A stretch of 64,000 nt of DNA from an uncultured Oscillospiraceae bacterium (GTDB taxonomy: Bacteria > Bacillota > Clostridia > Oscillospirales > Oscillospiraceae). A program made the position numbers and the translations under genes. The stretch spans positions 1 through 64,000 of the forward strand of contig CAKTOK010000003.1 of NCBI GenBank assembly GCA_934589835.1, in the 5' to 3' direction. Within the stretch, counting starts at the first letter, position 1. Each line of letters begins with the position of its first letter. This document shows, piece after piece, positions 16,979 to 25,558 of this stretch. Below the pieces are notes generated by a model. It worked only from the letters and a program-made list of their open reading frames with translations. It did no database searches and was not told where the DNA came from.

Positions 16979-18670
16979 ATGGACCGCGAGGAGCTGCAGA
17001 GCCGCCGTGCCGCCAACCAGATCTGGAACGGCGCCGCGCGCTATGACGTGCAGCCGGAGCAGGCCGCCTTTGACCGCGAGGGCGACCCGCGGCTGTACCT
17101 GAACACCATCATCGGCCTTGCCTACCGCGTTTACGACTTCTCTCGCTTCCAGCCCATGCTTCACGCCTTTCAGCAGCAGCCCCAGGGCGCGCTGTACACC
17201 GATGTGTTCTGGCTGGGACTGGAGCACGCCCTCTACGAGAAGGAGGCTCCCGCCCGTCCGGTGCTGGCGGCGCTGCGGCAGGAGGAGGCCCGCCGCCTGC
17301 TGGCGGAGCCTGCCGCCGCAGGAGACCAGACGGCGGCGCTGCGCCGCCTGTGGGCCGCCCGCCTGCTGGGCGCGCCCCCGCCGGAGGACCCGCAGCAGGC
17401 CGCCCTGCTGGACGCGCTGGCCTTCTCTCCCGCGTGGGACGAGCAGGAGCTGGTCCGCCGGACAGAGGAGCTGCTGTACCGCTATTTCCACCGCGCCCGC
17501 CGCAGCGTCACCGACCGGCAGTGGGCCGCGTGGGCCGGACGGTCCCTCACCAAGGGCGGCGGCATCCGCCTGATCCGCCCCAACGCCCTGCGGGCGCTGT
17601 CCCACACGGACAGCGGCGGCGGTGCAGGACAAGCGCCGAAGCTCCTGTCGTTTTTGCAGGGCCGCACGCCGGAGCCGATCCTGCGCCGCTATGTGGAGGA
17701 TTGCTTCGGCGTGTCCATGCTGACGCCGTCGGAGCTGGCGGAGGCGGAGCGCCTGCTGTGTACCGGCGCCCACCAGAACTGTCGCCTGCATTTTACGAAG
17801 GGCACGCCGCCGGATCATCCGCCCAGCTCCGCCGCTGCGTGGGACGCGGAGCATTTCCGGCGGCAGCGGGCCAAAAACCGCGCCTACTATCAGGCCCATC
17901 TGGCCCAGAACCAGATGACGCTGCACCAGCTCACCCAGAAGCTGCAAAACGTTTTGCTGCTGCGGCAGGACGACGGCGGCAGCGGTGCGCGGGCCGGTCG
18001 GCTCCAGCCTCAGCTGGCCTGGCGGGCCGCGGCGCTGGAGGATGAGCAGGTGTTCCTCCGCCGCCGGCCGGATCAGCCGGACGAGCTGTCCGTGGAGATT
18101 CTGCTGGACGGCTCCGCCTCTCAGAATCTCCAGCAGGAGAAGCTGGCCACCCAGGCCTATCTCATCGCCGAGAGCCTGACCCGCTGCCATATCCCTGTGC
18201 GCGTCAGCTTTTTCTGCTCTGTCAGCGGCTGTACGGTCCTTCGCATTCTGCGGGACTTCGGCCATCCGGAGGAGAACGACGCCTGCTTCGACTATACCGC
18301 TGCCGGCTGGAACCGCGACGGGCTGGCCCTGCGGGCCATGGGCTGGCTCATGCGCCGCAGCACCCAGCAGCACCGGCTGCTGTTGCTGCTGTCCGACGCC
18401 AGTCCCAACGACGACCAGCGCATCCCCATCGGCTCACTGCCGCTGGGCGGCCACAGCTACACCGGCAAGCGGGGCGTGGAGGACACCGCCGCTGAGGCAT
18501 CGGTCCTGCGCCGTCAGGGCATCGCCCCCGTGTGCATCTTCACCGGCAGCGATCAGGAGCTGAGCAGCGCCCACCGCATTTATGGTGCGGCGGTGGAGCG
18601 CATCCCCACCGCCGGTTGGCTGGCTGACGCCGTCAGCCGTCTGCTGTGCGCCCAGCTTACCCGCGCCTGA
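16979..18670 (+). CDS. VWA domain protein, NorD/CobT-like partner of the MoxR ATPase
   Basis: 563 residues. The C-terminal third is a von Willebrand factor A domain with an intact metal-ion-dependent adhesion site: DGSAS near residue 377 and the later Asp in LLLSDASPND (about 471). The N-terminal two thirds is helical and Arg/Ala-rich with no recognised domain. The start ATG is 1 bp after the ATPase stop, so expression is coupled. The pair resembles NorQ/NorD and CoxD/CoxE chaperone pairs; what it acts on is unknown. Confidence 0.82.
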   Translation: MDREELQSRRAANQIWNGAARYDVQPEQAAFDREGDPRLYLNTIIGLAYRVYDFSRFQPMLHAFQQQPQGALYTDVFWLGLEHALYEKEAPARPVLAALRQEEARRLLAEPAAAGDQTAALRRLWAARLLGAPPPEDPQQAALLDALAFSPAWDEQELVRRTEELLYRYFHRARRSVTDRQWAAWAGRSLTKGGGIRLIRPNALRALSHTDSGGGAGQAPKLLSFLQGRTPEPILRRYVEDCFGVSMLTPSELAEAERLLCTGAHQNCRLHFTKGTPPDHPPSSAAAWDAEHFRRQRAKNRAYYQAHLAQNQMTLHQLTQKLQNVLLLRQDDGGSGARAGRLQPQLAWRAAALEDEQVFLRRRPDQPDELSVEILLDGSASQNLQQEKLATQAYLIAESLTRCHIPVRVSFFCSVSGCTVLRILRDFGHPEENDACFDYTAAGWNRDGLALRAMGWLMRRSTQQHRLLLLLSDASPNDDQRIPIGSLPLGGHSYTGKRGVEDTAAEASVLRRQGIAPVCIFTGSDQELSSAHRIYGAAVERIPTAGWLADAVSRLLCAQLTRA

Positions 18671-18709
18671 AAAAAGAGACCTCCGGCCGAGGCCGGAGGT
18701 CTCTTTTTT
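18670..18709. terminator. Bidirectional terminator between the VWA gene and the bile salt hydrolase gene
   Basis: 19-bp perfect stem (18670-18688 / 18691-18709) with A6 at one end and T6 at the other, between convergent genes. Confidence 0.9.
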
Positions 18710-19683
18710 CAGTTTTCCCACCGGAGGCGCATCTCCGTGGCCAGCGGATAGCTCACCGGCTCCGCGCCGTCCAGCGCCTCCCGATGCATATCCACCGCGG
18801 TGATCTGCCTGTTGTCGTAGGTGGTGTAGTAGTACACGCCGCGGTCCGCGTTGCAGCAGCCGGTGTACAGCGTCAGCTCGCATTCGCCGCCGTCCAGACG
18901 GCAGCAGCCCCGCTGCTGCTCCACTGAGCCGAGGATGTGGAACAGCTGGCTCAGGCTCTCCGCCTCGCTGTCGCCGGACATGGCGTTCATACGCACGAAC
19001 GCCGCCCGCACAAAGCGGGACTGGGACGACAGATCTCCGGGCAGGCCCATGGCCCCCATTCCGCGGCTATACGCCGTCAACGGCAGGGACGGCGCAAACC
19101 GATTCACCGGCGGCTCCGGCGACAGGTGCGCGTAATTGTTCAGGGCAAACAGCTGCATGGGAAAGGGCGGCTCATTGGTCAGCACACCTGCCGGATCGTC
19201 GTAGATGCGGAGCCCCTCCGCCGTGGATTCCACCGCCACGGCGCCGCTGCGGTCTGCCACCAGCCAGTGGAGCCGCGCCGCCGGCAGCCCCGGGCAGAAC
19301 GGCGTATCGGTGATGCGTGTCTGCGCCAGCAGACGCCGCGCCTCATCCAGCGTCGCGCACCTTCCCAGCAGCCATGGGATCAGCTCGAACTGAGCCACAT
19401 TCTCCTTTCCCGCCTCCGGCGGACCGTAGACCCCGCTTTGCACGAAGTTCAGCCCTGCGATGCACAGACCCTTTTCGTTGACGGCGTCATAGTATAGGGG
19501 GAAGCCGTCCTGTATATGGGCCATGCCGATCATGGCGTAGTGCTGCGTCAGCGTCTCCCCGTGCCGCAGGGCCAGCGGCCAGCGGCGGGGCGTGACCACC
19601 ACGCTCTCCCCAAAGGACCGCTCATAGTCCAGATTCCGTCCGAAGTAGAAATCCTTTGTCTGATATGTGGCCGCCGTACACAT
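18709..19683 (-). CDS. Choloylglycine hydrolase family protein (bile salt hydrolase-like)
   Basis: 324 residues, normal length for the Ntn-hydrolase family of bile salt hydrolases and penicillin V acylases. The nucleophile Cys2 is present (MCTAATY, exposed after Met removal), as are GRNLDYERSFGE (Arg and Asp of the active site), NEKGLCIAGLNF and VLTNEPPFPMQLFALNNY, the last being close to bile salt hydrolases. Expected reaction: hydrolysis of the amide of glycine/taurine-conjugated bile acids. No signal peptide, so cytoplasmic. AAGGGGG is 8 bases before the ATG. Bile salt versus penicillin V preference cannot be settled from sequence alone. Confidence 0.88.
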   Translation of the reverse strand: MCTAATYQTKDFYFGRNLDYERSFGESVVVTPRRWPLALRHGETLTQHYAMIGMAHIQDGFPLYYDAVNEKGLCIAGLNFVQSGVYGPPEAGKENVAQFELIPWLLGRCATLDEARRLLAQTRITDTPFCPGLPAARLHWLVADRSGAVAVESTAEGLRIYDDPAGVLTNEPPFPMQLFALNNYAHLSPEPPVNRFAPSLPLTAYSRGMGAMGLPGDLSSQSRFVRAAFVRMNAMSGDSEAESLSQLFHILGSVEQQRGCCRLDGGECELTLYTGCCNADRGVYYYTTYDNRQITAVDMHREALDGAEPVSYPLATEMRLRWEN

Positions 19684-19713
19684 GGCGCCGCCCCCTTTGC
19701 TTTTTCACAGTAT

Positions 19714-19752
19714 GCCCCGCGGCGAGAGAAAAACTCGCCGTGGGGCTTTTTT
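19714..19752 (+). terminator. Intrinsic terminator-like hairpin between proC and the hydrolase gene
   Basis: 13-bp stem (19714-19726 / 19734-19746, one wobble) followed by TTTTTT on the plus strand. The flanking genes are both on the minus strand, where no T run follows, so this would stop antisense rather than sense transcription. Confidence 0.5.
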
Positions 19753-19753
19753 C

Positions 19754-20536
19754 TCACATCCGCTTGTCCTTTTCCAGCACGGCCTGTACCGCCGCGTGGA
19801 CCGCCGGCTCAAAGCCCAGCCGCTGCAGGGCCAGCAGGCCCTCCACCGTGGTGCCGCCCGGCGATGTGACCTGATCGATCAGCGTCCACGGATGCTGGCC
19901 GGACAGCCGCGCCATGCGTCCGCTGCCCTCCACCATGGCGGCGGCGATCTCCAGCGCCATGCTCTTGGGCATACCGGCCTGTACTGCCGCCTCCGCCAGT
20001 GCGTTGATATAGAGATAGGTATAGGCCGGCGCCGCGCCGCCGATGGCGCTGACGATGCCGATAAACTTCTCCGGCACCTCCACCGCCGTACCGATGGTGC
20101 TCAGAATACGGGCCGCCAGCGCCTTTTCCTCCGGCGCCGCCGCCTCGTTGGCGCACCAACCGGTGACGGACGCGCCGATCTTGGCGTTGATGTTGGGCAT
20201 GGCGCGGACGATGGATGCGCCGCCCAGCCGCTGGCCCAGCCACGCCAGCTCCTTTCCCGCCGCTACGGATACAAACAGCTTGCCCGCCGCCTGCGGCGCG
20301 ATCTCCGCCAGCACCGGCTCCAGCACCTGCGGCTTCACGCCCAGCACCACCACATCGCTGCTGTCCACCACCTCCGCGTTGGACGCGCACACCCGCAGGC
20401 CGCAGCTGTCCGCCAGCGCCTGCGCCTTCTCCGGATGGGGGTTATAGCCGCAGAGCGCGGCGTCCATGTCGGATGCCGCGATGCCCCGCACGATGGCGGA
20501 GGCCATGTTGCCCAGCCCGATAAATCCAATGGTCAT
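19754..20536 (-). CDS. proC: Pyrroline-5-carboxylate reductase
   Basis: 260 residues; catalyses the last step of proline synthesis with NAD(P)H. N-terminal Rossmann motif GFIGLGNMASAIVRG, the SDVVVLGVKPQ block, and the C-terminal dimerisation signature DQVTSPGGTTVEGL are all present. The ATG at 20536 is 17 bp downstream of the pyk stop, so the two probably form one transcript from the promoter at 22341-22369, an unusual but plausible pairing. Confidence 0.96.
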   Translation of the reverse strand: MTIGFIGLGNMASAIVRGIAASDMDAALCGYNPHPEKAQALADSCGLRVCASNAEVVDSSDVVVLGVKPQVLEPVLAEIAPQAAGKLFVSVAAGKELAWLGQRLGGASIVRAMPNINAKIGASVTGWCANEAAAPEEKALAARILSTIGTAVEVPEKFIGIVSAIGGAAPAYTYLYINALAEAAVQAGMPKSMALEIAAAMVEGSGRMARLSGQHPWTLIDQVTSPGGTTVEGLLALQRLGFEPAVHAAVQAVLEKDKRM

Positions 20537-20553
20537 CTCCGTCTCCTCCCTTG

Positions 20554-22293
20554 TCACTGCGGCATGACCTGCACGATGCCCCGCGCACAGTCCACCGATA
20601 CCTGCACACCGTCGCGAAGACGCCGCGTGGCCTGCACCGCGCCGATGATCACCGGCTTGTGCAGCAGCAGACCCACCGTGGCCGTATGGCCCTCGGCGCT
20701 GATCTCCTCGCTGATGACGGCGGCCGCCTCCCTCATGTAGGGCAGCACCTCGTTGTTGGTATAGGGCACCACCAGCACGTCGCCGGCATGGAACTTCTCC
20801 GGGATCTCCTCCGGCGTGCGGCACACGCACAGGGGACCGGCCGCCGTCTGGTCGCCGATGCCCGTGGCGTTCACCAGTGCGCCGCCCACCTGCTCAATGC
20901 GGATCATGTTGGTGGTGCCGGACACGCCTACCGGCACGCCGGCGGTGACCACCACCAGATCGCCGTGCTTCACCAGCCCTGCCTGCTGCGCCGTGTCGAT
21001 GGCGGAGCGCACCAGCTCGTCGGTGCTGTCCGCCCGCTCCATCATGATGGGCTCCAGTCCCCAGTATAGCGCCATCTGCCGCTGGATCTGCGGGTCCAGC
21101 AGCAGCGCCACCACCGTGGCCTCAGGCCGGAACCGGCTGACCATCTGGGCGGTGACGCCCCCCTGACTGACGGTGAGAATGGCGTCCGCGCCGATATCCG
21201 CCGCCGTGGTGCAGGCGGCATGGGCCGTGGCTGCCGTGACGGACAGGTGGGTGCGGGCCGGCAGCATCGCCACGCGGGAGCAGTCGATATTGCTCTCGGT
21301 CTTGCGGGCGATGGCGTCCATGGTCCGCACCGCCTCTACGGGGTATTTGCCCGCCGCCGTCTCGCCGGAGAGCATGATGGCACTGGTGCCGTCATAGATG
21401 GCATTGGCCACGTCGGTGATCTCCGCACGGGTGGGGCGGGGATTTTCGATCATGGAGTCCAGCATCTGGGTGGCCGTGATGACCGGCTTGCCGCAGGCCA
21501 CGCACTGGGCGATCATGTCCTTCTGGATGGCGGGGATCTCCGTGAAGTCGATCTCCACGCCCATGTCGCCGCGGGCCACCATGACGCCGTCGGCCTCCGC
21601 CAGGATCTCCCGCAGGTTGCTGACGCCCTCCTGATTTTCGATCTTGGCGATGATGCGGATGCGGGAGTGCCGGCTGTCCAGCACCCGCCGGATCTCCCGC
21701 ACGTCCGCGGCGCAGCGGACGAAGCTGGCCGCGATGAAGTCGAAGCCCTGCTCCACGCCGAACAGGATATCGTCCTTGTCCTGCTGGCTCATATAGGGCA
21801 TGGACAGTGACACGCCGGGCACGTTGACGCCCTTGTGGTTCTTCATGACGCCGCTGTTCTCCACGCGGCAGCGGATGGTCTTCGCCGTGGTCTCCAGCAC
21901 CGTCAGCCGCACCAGTCCGTCGTCCAGCAGGATGGTGTTCCCCACTGCCACGTCCTGGGGCAGCTCGGCGTAGGTGATGGCGCAGCGCGTCTCATCGCCG
22001 TCCACGTCCTCCGTGGTCAGCGTGAACTCCTGCCCTGCCGTCAGCTCTACGGAGCCGCCCTTGAAATTGCGGAGGCGTACCTCCGGCCCCTTGGTGTCCA
22101 GCATGGCCGCCACCGGCAGTCCCAGCTCCTCCCGCAGGGCCTTCACCGCGTCCAGCCGCGCCTTGTGCTCGGGATGGGTGCCGTGGGAGAAGTTGAAGCG
22201 GGCCACATTCATGCCGGAGAGCATCATGTCCCGCAGCACACCCTCCCCATCGGTGGCCGGTCCCAGCGTACATACGATCTTGGTCTTTCTCAT
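20554..22293 (-). CDS. pyk: Pyruvate kinase
   Basis: 579 residues, the long Firmicute form. The barrel shows TLGPATDGEG, FNFSHGTHPEHK, LDTKGPEVR, the MVARGDMGVEI active-site signature and TATQMLDSM; the extra C-terminal PEP-utiliser-type swivel domain occupies about residues 475-579 (EKFHAGDVLVVPYTN). Converts phosphoenolpyruvate and ADP to pyruvate and ATP. GGAAAGGAG precedes the ATG. A promoter with a TAAAAT -10 lies about 50 bp upstream within the end of galK. Confidence 0.97.
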   Translation of the reverse strand: MRKTKIVCTLGPATDGEGVLRDMMLSGMNVARFNFSHGTHPEHKARLDAVKALREELGLPVAAMLDTKGPEVRLRNFKGGSVELTAGQEFTLTTEDVDGDETRCAITYAELPQDVAVGNTILLDDGLVRLTVLETTAKTIRCRVENSGVMKNHKGVNVPGVSLSMPYMSQQDKDDILFGVEQGFDFIAASFVRCAADVREIRRVLDSRHSRIRIIAKIENQEGVSNLREILAEADGVMVARGDMGVEIDFTEIPAIQKDMIAQCVACGKPVITATQMLDSMIENPRPTRAEITDVANAIYDGTSAIMLSGETAAGKYPVEAVRTMDAIARKTESNIDCSRVAMLPARTHLSVTAATAHAACTTAADIGADAILTVSQGGVTAQMVSRFRPEATVVALLLDPQIQRQMALYWGLEPIMMERADSTDELVRSAIDTAQQAGLVKHGDLVVVTAGVPVGVSGTTNMIRIEQVGGALVNATGIGDQTAAGPLCVCRTPEEIPEKFHAGDVLVVPYTNNEVLPYMREAAAVISEEISAEGHTATVGLLLHKPVIIGAVQATRRLRDGVQVSVDCARGIVQVMPQ

Positions 22294-22340
22294 TTTTATG
22301 AACTCCTTTCCAACGCGGGAAAGCGTTTGGCCGTGCCTTT

Positions 22341-22369
22341 ATTTTAACAGTCTGTGCCTCTGGCGGCAA
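22341..22369 (-). promoter_or_regulatory. Promoter of pyk-proC
   Basis: TTGCCG (22364-22369), 17 bp, TAAAAT (22341-22346) on the minus strand; the -10 overlaps the galK stop codon. Confidence 0.65.
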
Positions 22370-23474
22370 GTGGATTCTTGACGGACAAAAACCGGCATTT
22401 GCCTACTCCCAGCGCCTGCTCGAGCTGATGCCGGAACGACTGCTGCAGGTGATCCGGTACCAGCGCCAGCGCCGTACCGGCAAAGCCGCCGCCGTGGACG
22501 CGGACGGCGCCCTGCCCGCCCAGCGCGCGGCGGCACAGGGCCAGCGTTACCGCCAGCGCCTGATGGCGCGGCTCGCCTGCCGCCACGTTCTGCAAATACT
22601 GCCACGAGGAGACGCCGGAGGCGTTGACCAGCGCCAGAAACGCCGCAAAATCGCAGCGGCGCAGGGCGTCCGCCTCTGCGGCCGCCCGCCGGTTCTCATC
22701 AAACACGTGGATGGCCCGCAGCACCGCCCGATCCCCTGCGGCGGCCCGCACGCGGGGGATGGCGCGGTAGAACGCGGCCTCGTCCACCTCCCGCAGGTAT
22801 GTCTTGCCGAATACGCGGCATACCTGCCCCAGCTCGTCGGGGATGGCGGCATAGTCTGCCGTCAGCGTCGTGTGATCCGCGCCGCTGTCCACGATGCACA
22901 GGGCGTGGCCGCTGCGGCGGAGGTCGCAGTCGATGCGCTCCACCGCCGGATGCGCCGGATCGGCGAAGTCCATATACACCAGGCCCTCCACGCTGGAGGC
23001 CATCTGATCCATCAGCCCGCAGGGCTTGCCGAAATAGTCCCGCTCCGCCGCCTGTCCCATGCGCGCGATGTCCTCATCGGACACGGCGCCGCCGCAGAAC
23101 AGGCCGTTATACACGCGGCCCAGCAGCACCTCCAGCGCCGCAGAGCTGGAGAGTCCCGACCCCACCGGCACATGGGAGGTCACATGGATATCCGCGCCGG
23201 ACAGCGCCGCGCCGCGGCCGGCGAACTGCGCTGCCATGCCGCGCACCAGCGCCGCCGTGGTGTTCCGCTCCTCCTCCCGGGGGTCCCACGCGCCCAGCGG
23301 TATCGCCACCGGCTCATAGCCCTCGGAAAAGACCCGCAGCACGCCGCTGCCGTTGGGCGACGCCTCCGCCTGCATTGCCAGATCAATGGCGGCTGCCAGC
23401 ACGCACCCGTGCTGGTGATCGGTGTGGTTGCCGCCCAGCTCCACCCGTCCGGACGCTGAAAATCGCTGCTCCAT
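22344..23474 (-). CDS. galK: Galactokinase (GHMP kinase)
   Basis: 376 residues. The substrate signature near the N-terminus reads GRVELGGNHTDHQHG, the variant of GRVNLIGEHTDY seen in many clostridial galactokinases; the ATP-binding GHMP motif VPVGSGLSSSAALEV is at about residue 115 and motif 3 (GAVRVHGGGFAGTALAL) near the C-terminus. Expected to phosphorylate galactose in the Leloir pathway; galT and galE are not adjacent. ATG 23474 has GGAGGG 7 bases upstream and a consensus-like promoter at 23503-23531. Confidence 0.9.
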   Translation of the reverse strand: MEQRFSASGRVELGGNHTDHQHGCVLAAAIDLAMQAEASPNGSGVLRVFSEGYEPVAIPLGAWDPREEERNTTAALVRGMAAQFAGRGAALSGADIHVTSHVPVGSGLSSSAALEVLLGRVYNGLFCGGAVSDEDIARMGQAAERDYFGKPCGLMDQMASSVEGLVYMDFADPAHPAVERIDCDLRRSGHALCIVDSGADHTTLTADYAAIPDELGQVCRVFGKTYLREVDEAAFYRAIPRVRAAAGDRAVLRAIHVFDENRRAAAEADALRRCDFAAFLALVNASGVSSWQYLQNVAAGEPRHQALAVTLALCRRALGGQGAVRVHGGGFAGTALALVPDHLQQSFRHQLEQALGVGKCRFLSVKNPLAARGTDC

Positions 23475-23502
23475 GGCCTGCCCTCCTGTTATGCTTACCT
23501 GC

Positions 23503-23531
23503 ATCATAGACCGGACCGCCGCCGCTGTCAA
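23503..23531 (-). promoter_or_regulatory. Promoter of galK
   Basis: TTGACA (23526-23531), 17 bp, TATGAT (23503-23508) on the minus strand. It lies back-to-back with the Rrf2 gene promoter. Confidence 0.8.
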
Positions 23532-23537
23532 CTGCTC

Positions 23538-23567
23538 TTGCATTTCCTACCTCTCCGGTGGTATAAT
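23538..23567 (+). promoter_or_regulatory. Promoter of the Rrf2 regulator
   Basis: TTGCAT (23538-23543), 18 bp, TATAAT (23562-23567), 33 bp before the ATG. Confidence 0.75.
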
Positions 23568-23600
23568 AGGCGCATCCATCATACGAAAGGAGGCCTTCCC

Positions 23601-24026
23601 ATGATCTCCACAAAGGGCCGCTACTCCGTCCGCATCCTGCTGGACCTGGCGGAGCACCGCGGCGGCGGCTATATCCCCATGAAGGAGGTGGCCGCGCGGC
23701 AGGAAATTTCCCTGAAATACATCGAGCGCCTGATGCCCGCGCTGAAGGCGGCGGGCCTGATCGACAGTGTTCACGGCGCCGGCGGCGGCTACCGCCTGAC
23801 CCGCGAGCCGGAGGATTACACGCTCTGGGAGATCCTGACGCTGGCGGAGGGCGATCTGGCCCCCGTCTCCTGCCTCCAGCAGAACGCCCCGCCCTGCCAG
23901 CGGGCGGCGGAGTGCCGCACCCTGCCGGTCTGGCAAGGCTACTACGATGCAACGAGGTCCTATTTCTCCGGTATCACGCTGGCGGATCTGATGAACACGC
24001 CGCAGGGCGGCAATTATGTAATATAG
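23601..24026 (+). CDS. Rrf2 family regulator, IscR-like with three cluster Cys
   Basis: 141 residues, the size of IscR/CymR proteins. The winged helix-turn-helix spans about residues 1-65 (MISTKGRYSVRILLDLA; then GGYRLTREPEDYTLWEIL). Cys91, Cys99 and Cys105 are spaced like the [2Fe-2S] ligands of IscR (spacing 8 and 6 here), so an FeS-sensing regulator is likely rather than CymR, which lacks them. AGGAGG precedes the ATG. No isc/suf genes are adjacent; the gene is alone, divergent from galK, and followed by a long palindrome. Confidence 0.88.
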   Translation: MISTKGRYSVRILLDLAEHRGGGYIPMKEVAARQEISLKYIERLMPALKAAGLIDSVHGAGGGYRLTREPEDYTLWEILTLAEGDLAPVSCLQQNAPPCQRAAECRTLPVWQGYYDATRSYFSGITLADLMNTPQGGNYVI

Positions 24027-24028
24027 CG

Positions 24029-24121
24029 GCAGGCAGCTTGTCAAAAAAGTCCGAACGGACTTTTTTGACAAGCTGCCTGCAAAATCGCAAAATAAAAAAC
24101 CGTATTTTATTTTGCGATTTT
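24029..24121. repeat. Two adjacent perfect inverted repeats
   Basis: The first (24029-24080) is a 25-bp perfect palindrome with a 2-base centre, containing A6 and T6 tracts. The second (24081-24121) follows without a gap: 17-bp AT-rich arms with a 7-base loop. The first could terminate the Rrf2 gene; the pair together looks like a dispersed intergenic palindromic element. Confidence 0.7.
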
Positions 24122-24147
24122 GGTCGCTGCGGCGGGTGATTGGACGC

Positions 24148-24174
24148 GAAAGGGAACCCTGATGGTTCCCTTTC
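24148..24174. repeat. Third inverted repeat of the array
   Basis: 11-bp perfect arms (24148-24158 / 24164-24174) with a 5-base loop, 27 bp after the second repeat. No T run follows. Confidence 0.6.
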
Positions 24175-24226
24175 ACACGATCCTTCCCTCCGATACTTGT
24201 GACTTGGCAGGTTTTTTGACAGTCTG

Positions 24227-24252
24227 AAGCGGGGCGTATGCCCCGCTTTTTC
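24227..24252 (+). terminator. Terminator-like hairpin closing the array
   Basis: 9-bp stem (24227-24235 / 24240-24248) with a GTAT loop and a T-rich tail. TTTTTTGACA, part of the palindrome at 24029-24080, recurs just upstream (about 24211-24220). Confidence 0.6.
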
Positions 24253-24462
24253 TGTTGTCTCAGTCTGCCGGAAAGCCGCCGGAAGCTCCCTGATCTGAAT
24301 GATAAGAACTGCCGATAGGGGGGGTGCGGGGCGCGCATAGGCGGCAGCCTGCCTATGAGGCGCGCACGCCGCCTGCGGCAAAAACGGGTTTATGGCGGCA
24401 GCGAAGACGACGGCCGGAGGTGTGCGCGGCGGTGCGGTTTTGTGCGGGACGAGCCGGAACGG
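24253..24462. other. Intergenic DNA without a recognisable gene
   Basis: GC-rich sequence upstream of the end of the minus-strand lipid kinase gene. An imperfect inverted repeat is present at about 24331-24366. I see no gene with a ribosome binding site and no promoter in this stretch. Confidence 0.5.
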
Positions 24463-25344
24463 TCAGCGCAGCAGCTCCACCGCACCGGGGAGATTTTCGA
24501 TCTCCACCCGCGCGGCGCTGGGGGCGTACTCCCCGTCCAGCGACCAGGAGATGTGGCTCTGTGTGGTGAGCGTCACGCGCTGCACATGGCGGAAGATGAC
24601 GCCGGGGCAGTCATACTGCATCCGTGTCATGGCGGCGATGAGGTTTTGCAGATCCAGCGCCGTTTTGGGCATCCGCAGAAGCAGCAGCTCGAACCGGCCG
24701 TCGTCCATTTTTACGCGGGCGGAGTCCAGCTTTACCAGCCCGCCCAGAGAGGTGCTGTTGCACACGGCGCCGAAGATAAAATCGCCCTCGAATACCTCGC
24801 TGTCCGCCTCGATGCGGCAGCTGTAAGGACGCAGGGAATCCAGATCGCCCAGCCCCTCCAGAATGTAGGCAAAGTGGCCCAGCGCGTTTTTCGCCGCCTG
24901 CGAGGCAGAGTAGGAGGAGCGAGTGAAGGCGCCGAAGGACGCGACATAGGCGAAATAGCGGTCGTTGTGCCGCCCGATGTCCAGCTTGCGGGGGCGTCCG
25001 TTGGCGATGTCCAGCGCCGCCAGACGGGGGTCGGAGGACAGATGCAGGCTGGCGGCGAAATCGTTGGTGCTGCCGTTGGGCAGATAGCCCAGCAGCGGCC
25101 GCTGCGCCAGCGTCATCAGACCGGAGATGGTCTCGTTCAGCGTACCGTCGCCGCCGGCGCAGACCACCACATCATACAGCGGCCCCCACTTGGCCGCGAT
25201 AGCGCGGGCGTCGCCGCCGGCCTCCGTGAGAAAGACCCGCACCAGATAGCCGGCGCGGGAAAAGGCGGCCACCGCATCGAATAGGGGGGCGCTGGATTTT
25301 GTTTTGCCCGCCCGTGGGTTGACAATGAACAGGAGCTTTTTCAT
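24463..25344 (-). CDS. Diacylglycerol kinase-family lipid kinase (YegS/DgkB-like)
   Basis: 293 residues with the soluble DAGK catalytic fold: VNPRAGKTKS at the N-terminus and the nucleotide motif VVCAGGDGTLNETISGL at about residues 61-77, followed by GYLPNGSTNDFAASL (about 95). Such enzymes phosphorylate diacylglycerol or related lipids at the membrane for phospholipid recycling. GAGGAGGAG precedes the ATG. A promoter is present at 25401-25429, divergent from the AI-2E family transporter. Exact lipid substrate is not known. Confidence 0.92.
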   Translation of the reverse strand: MKKLLFIVNPRAGKTKSSAPLFDAVAAFSRAGYLVRVFLTEAGGDARAIAAKWGPLYDVVVCAGGDGTLNETISGLMTLAQRPLLGYLPNGSTNDFAASLHLSSDPRLAALDIANGRPRKLDIGRHNDRYFAYVASFGAFTRSSYSASQAAKNALGHFAYILEGLGDLDSLRPYSCRIEADSEVFEGDFIFGAVCNSTSLGGLVKLDSARVKMDDGRFELLLLRMPKTALDLQNLIAAMTRMQYDCPGVIFRHVQRVTLTTQSHISWSLDGEYAPSAARVEIENLPGAVELLR

Positions 25345-25400
25345 GGCTCTCCTCCTCTTGCGTGGCGATGAGTGAACTGCGGTGTGCAGTACGTCCGCCC

Positions 25401-25429
25401 ATTATGCCATAAAACAGCGGGAAAAGCAA
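25401..25429 (-). promoter_or_regulatory. Promoter of the lipid kinase gene
   Basis: TTGCTT (25424-25429), 17 bp, CATAAT (25401-25406) on the minus strand. Confidence 0.6.
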
Positions 25430-25508
25430 CAGGCAGAGCCACAGGCGTGTCTGCCCTGTCTGCCGTCGGCAGACAGGGGACGGACCGTGCAGGGCGGGCG
25501 AAAAAATC

Positions 25509-25537
25509 TTGCAAATCGGGGCGCGGTCGGCTATGAT
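25509..25537 (+). promoter_or_regulatory. Promoter of the AI-2E/thioesterase/DUF3810 operon
   Basis: TTGCAA (25509-25514), 17 bp, TATGAT (25532-25537), 21 bp before the ATG. Confidence 0.7.
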
Positions 25538-25558
25538 AAAGGGAAAGGAGTGGTGCGG

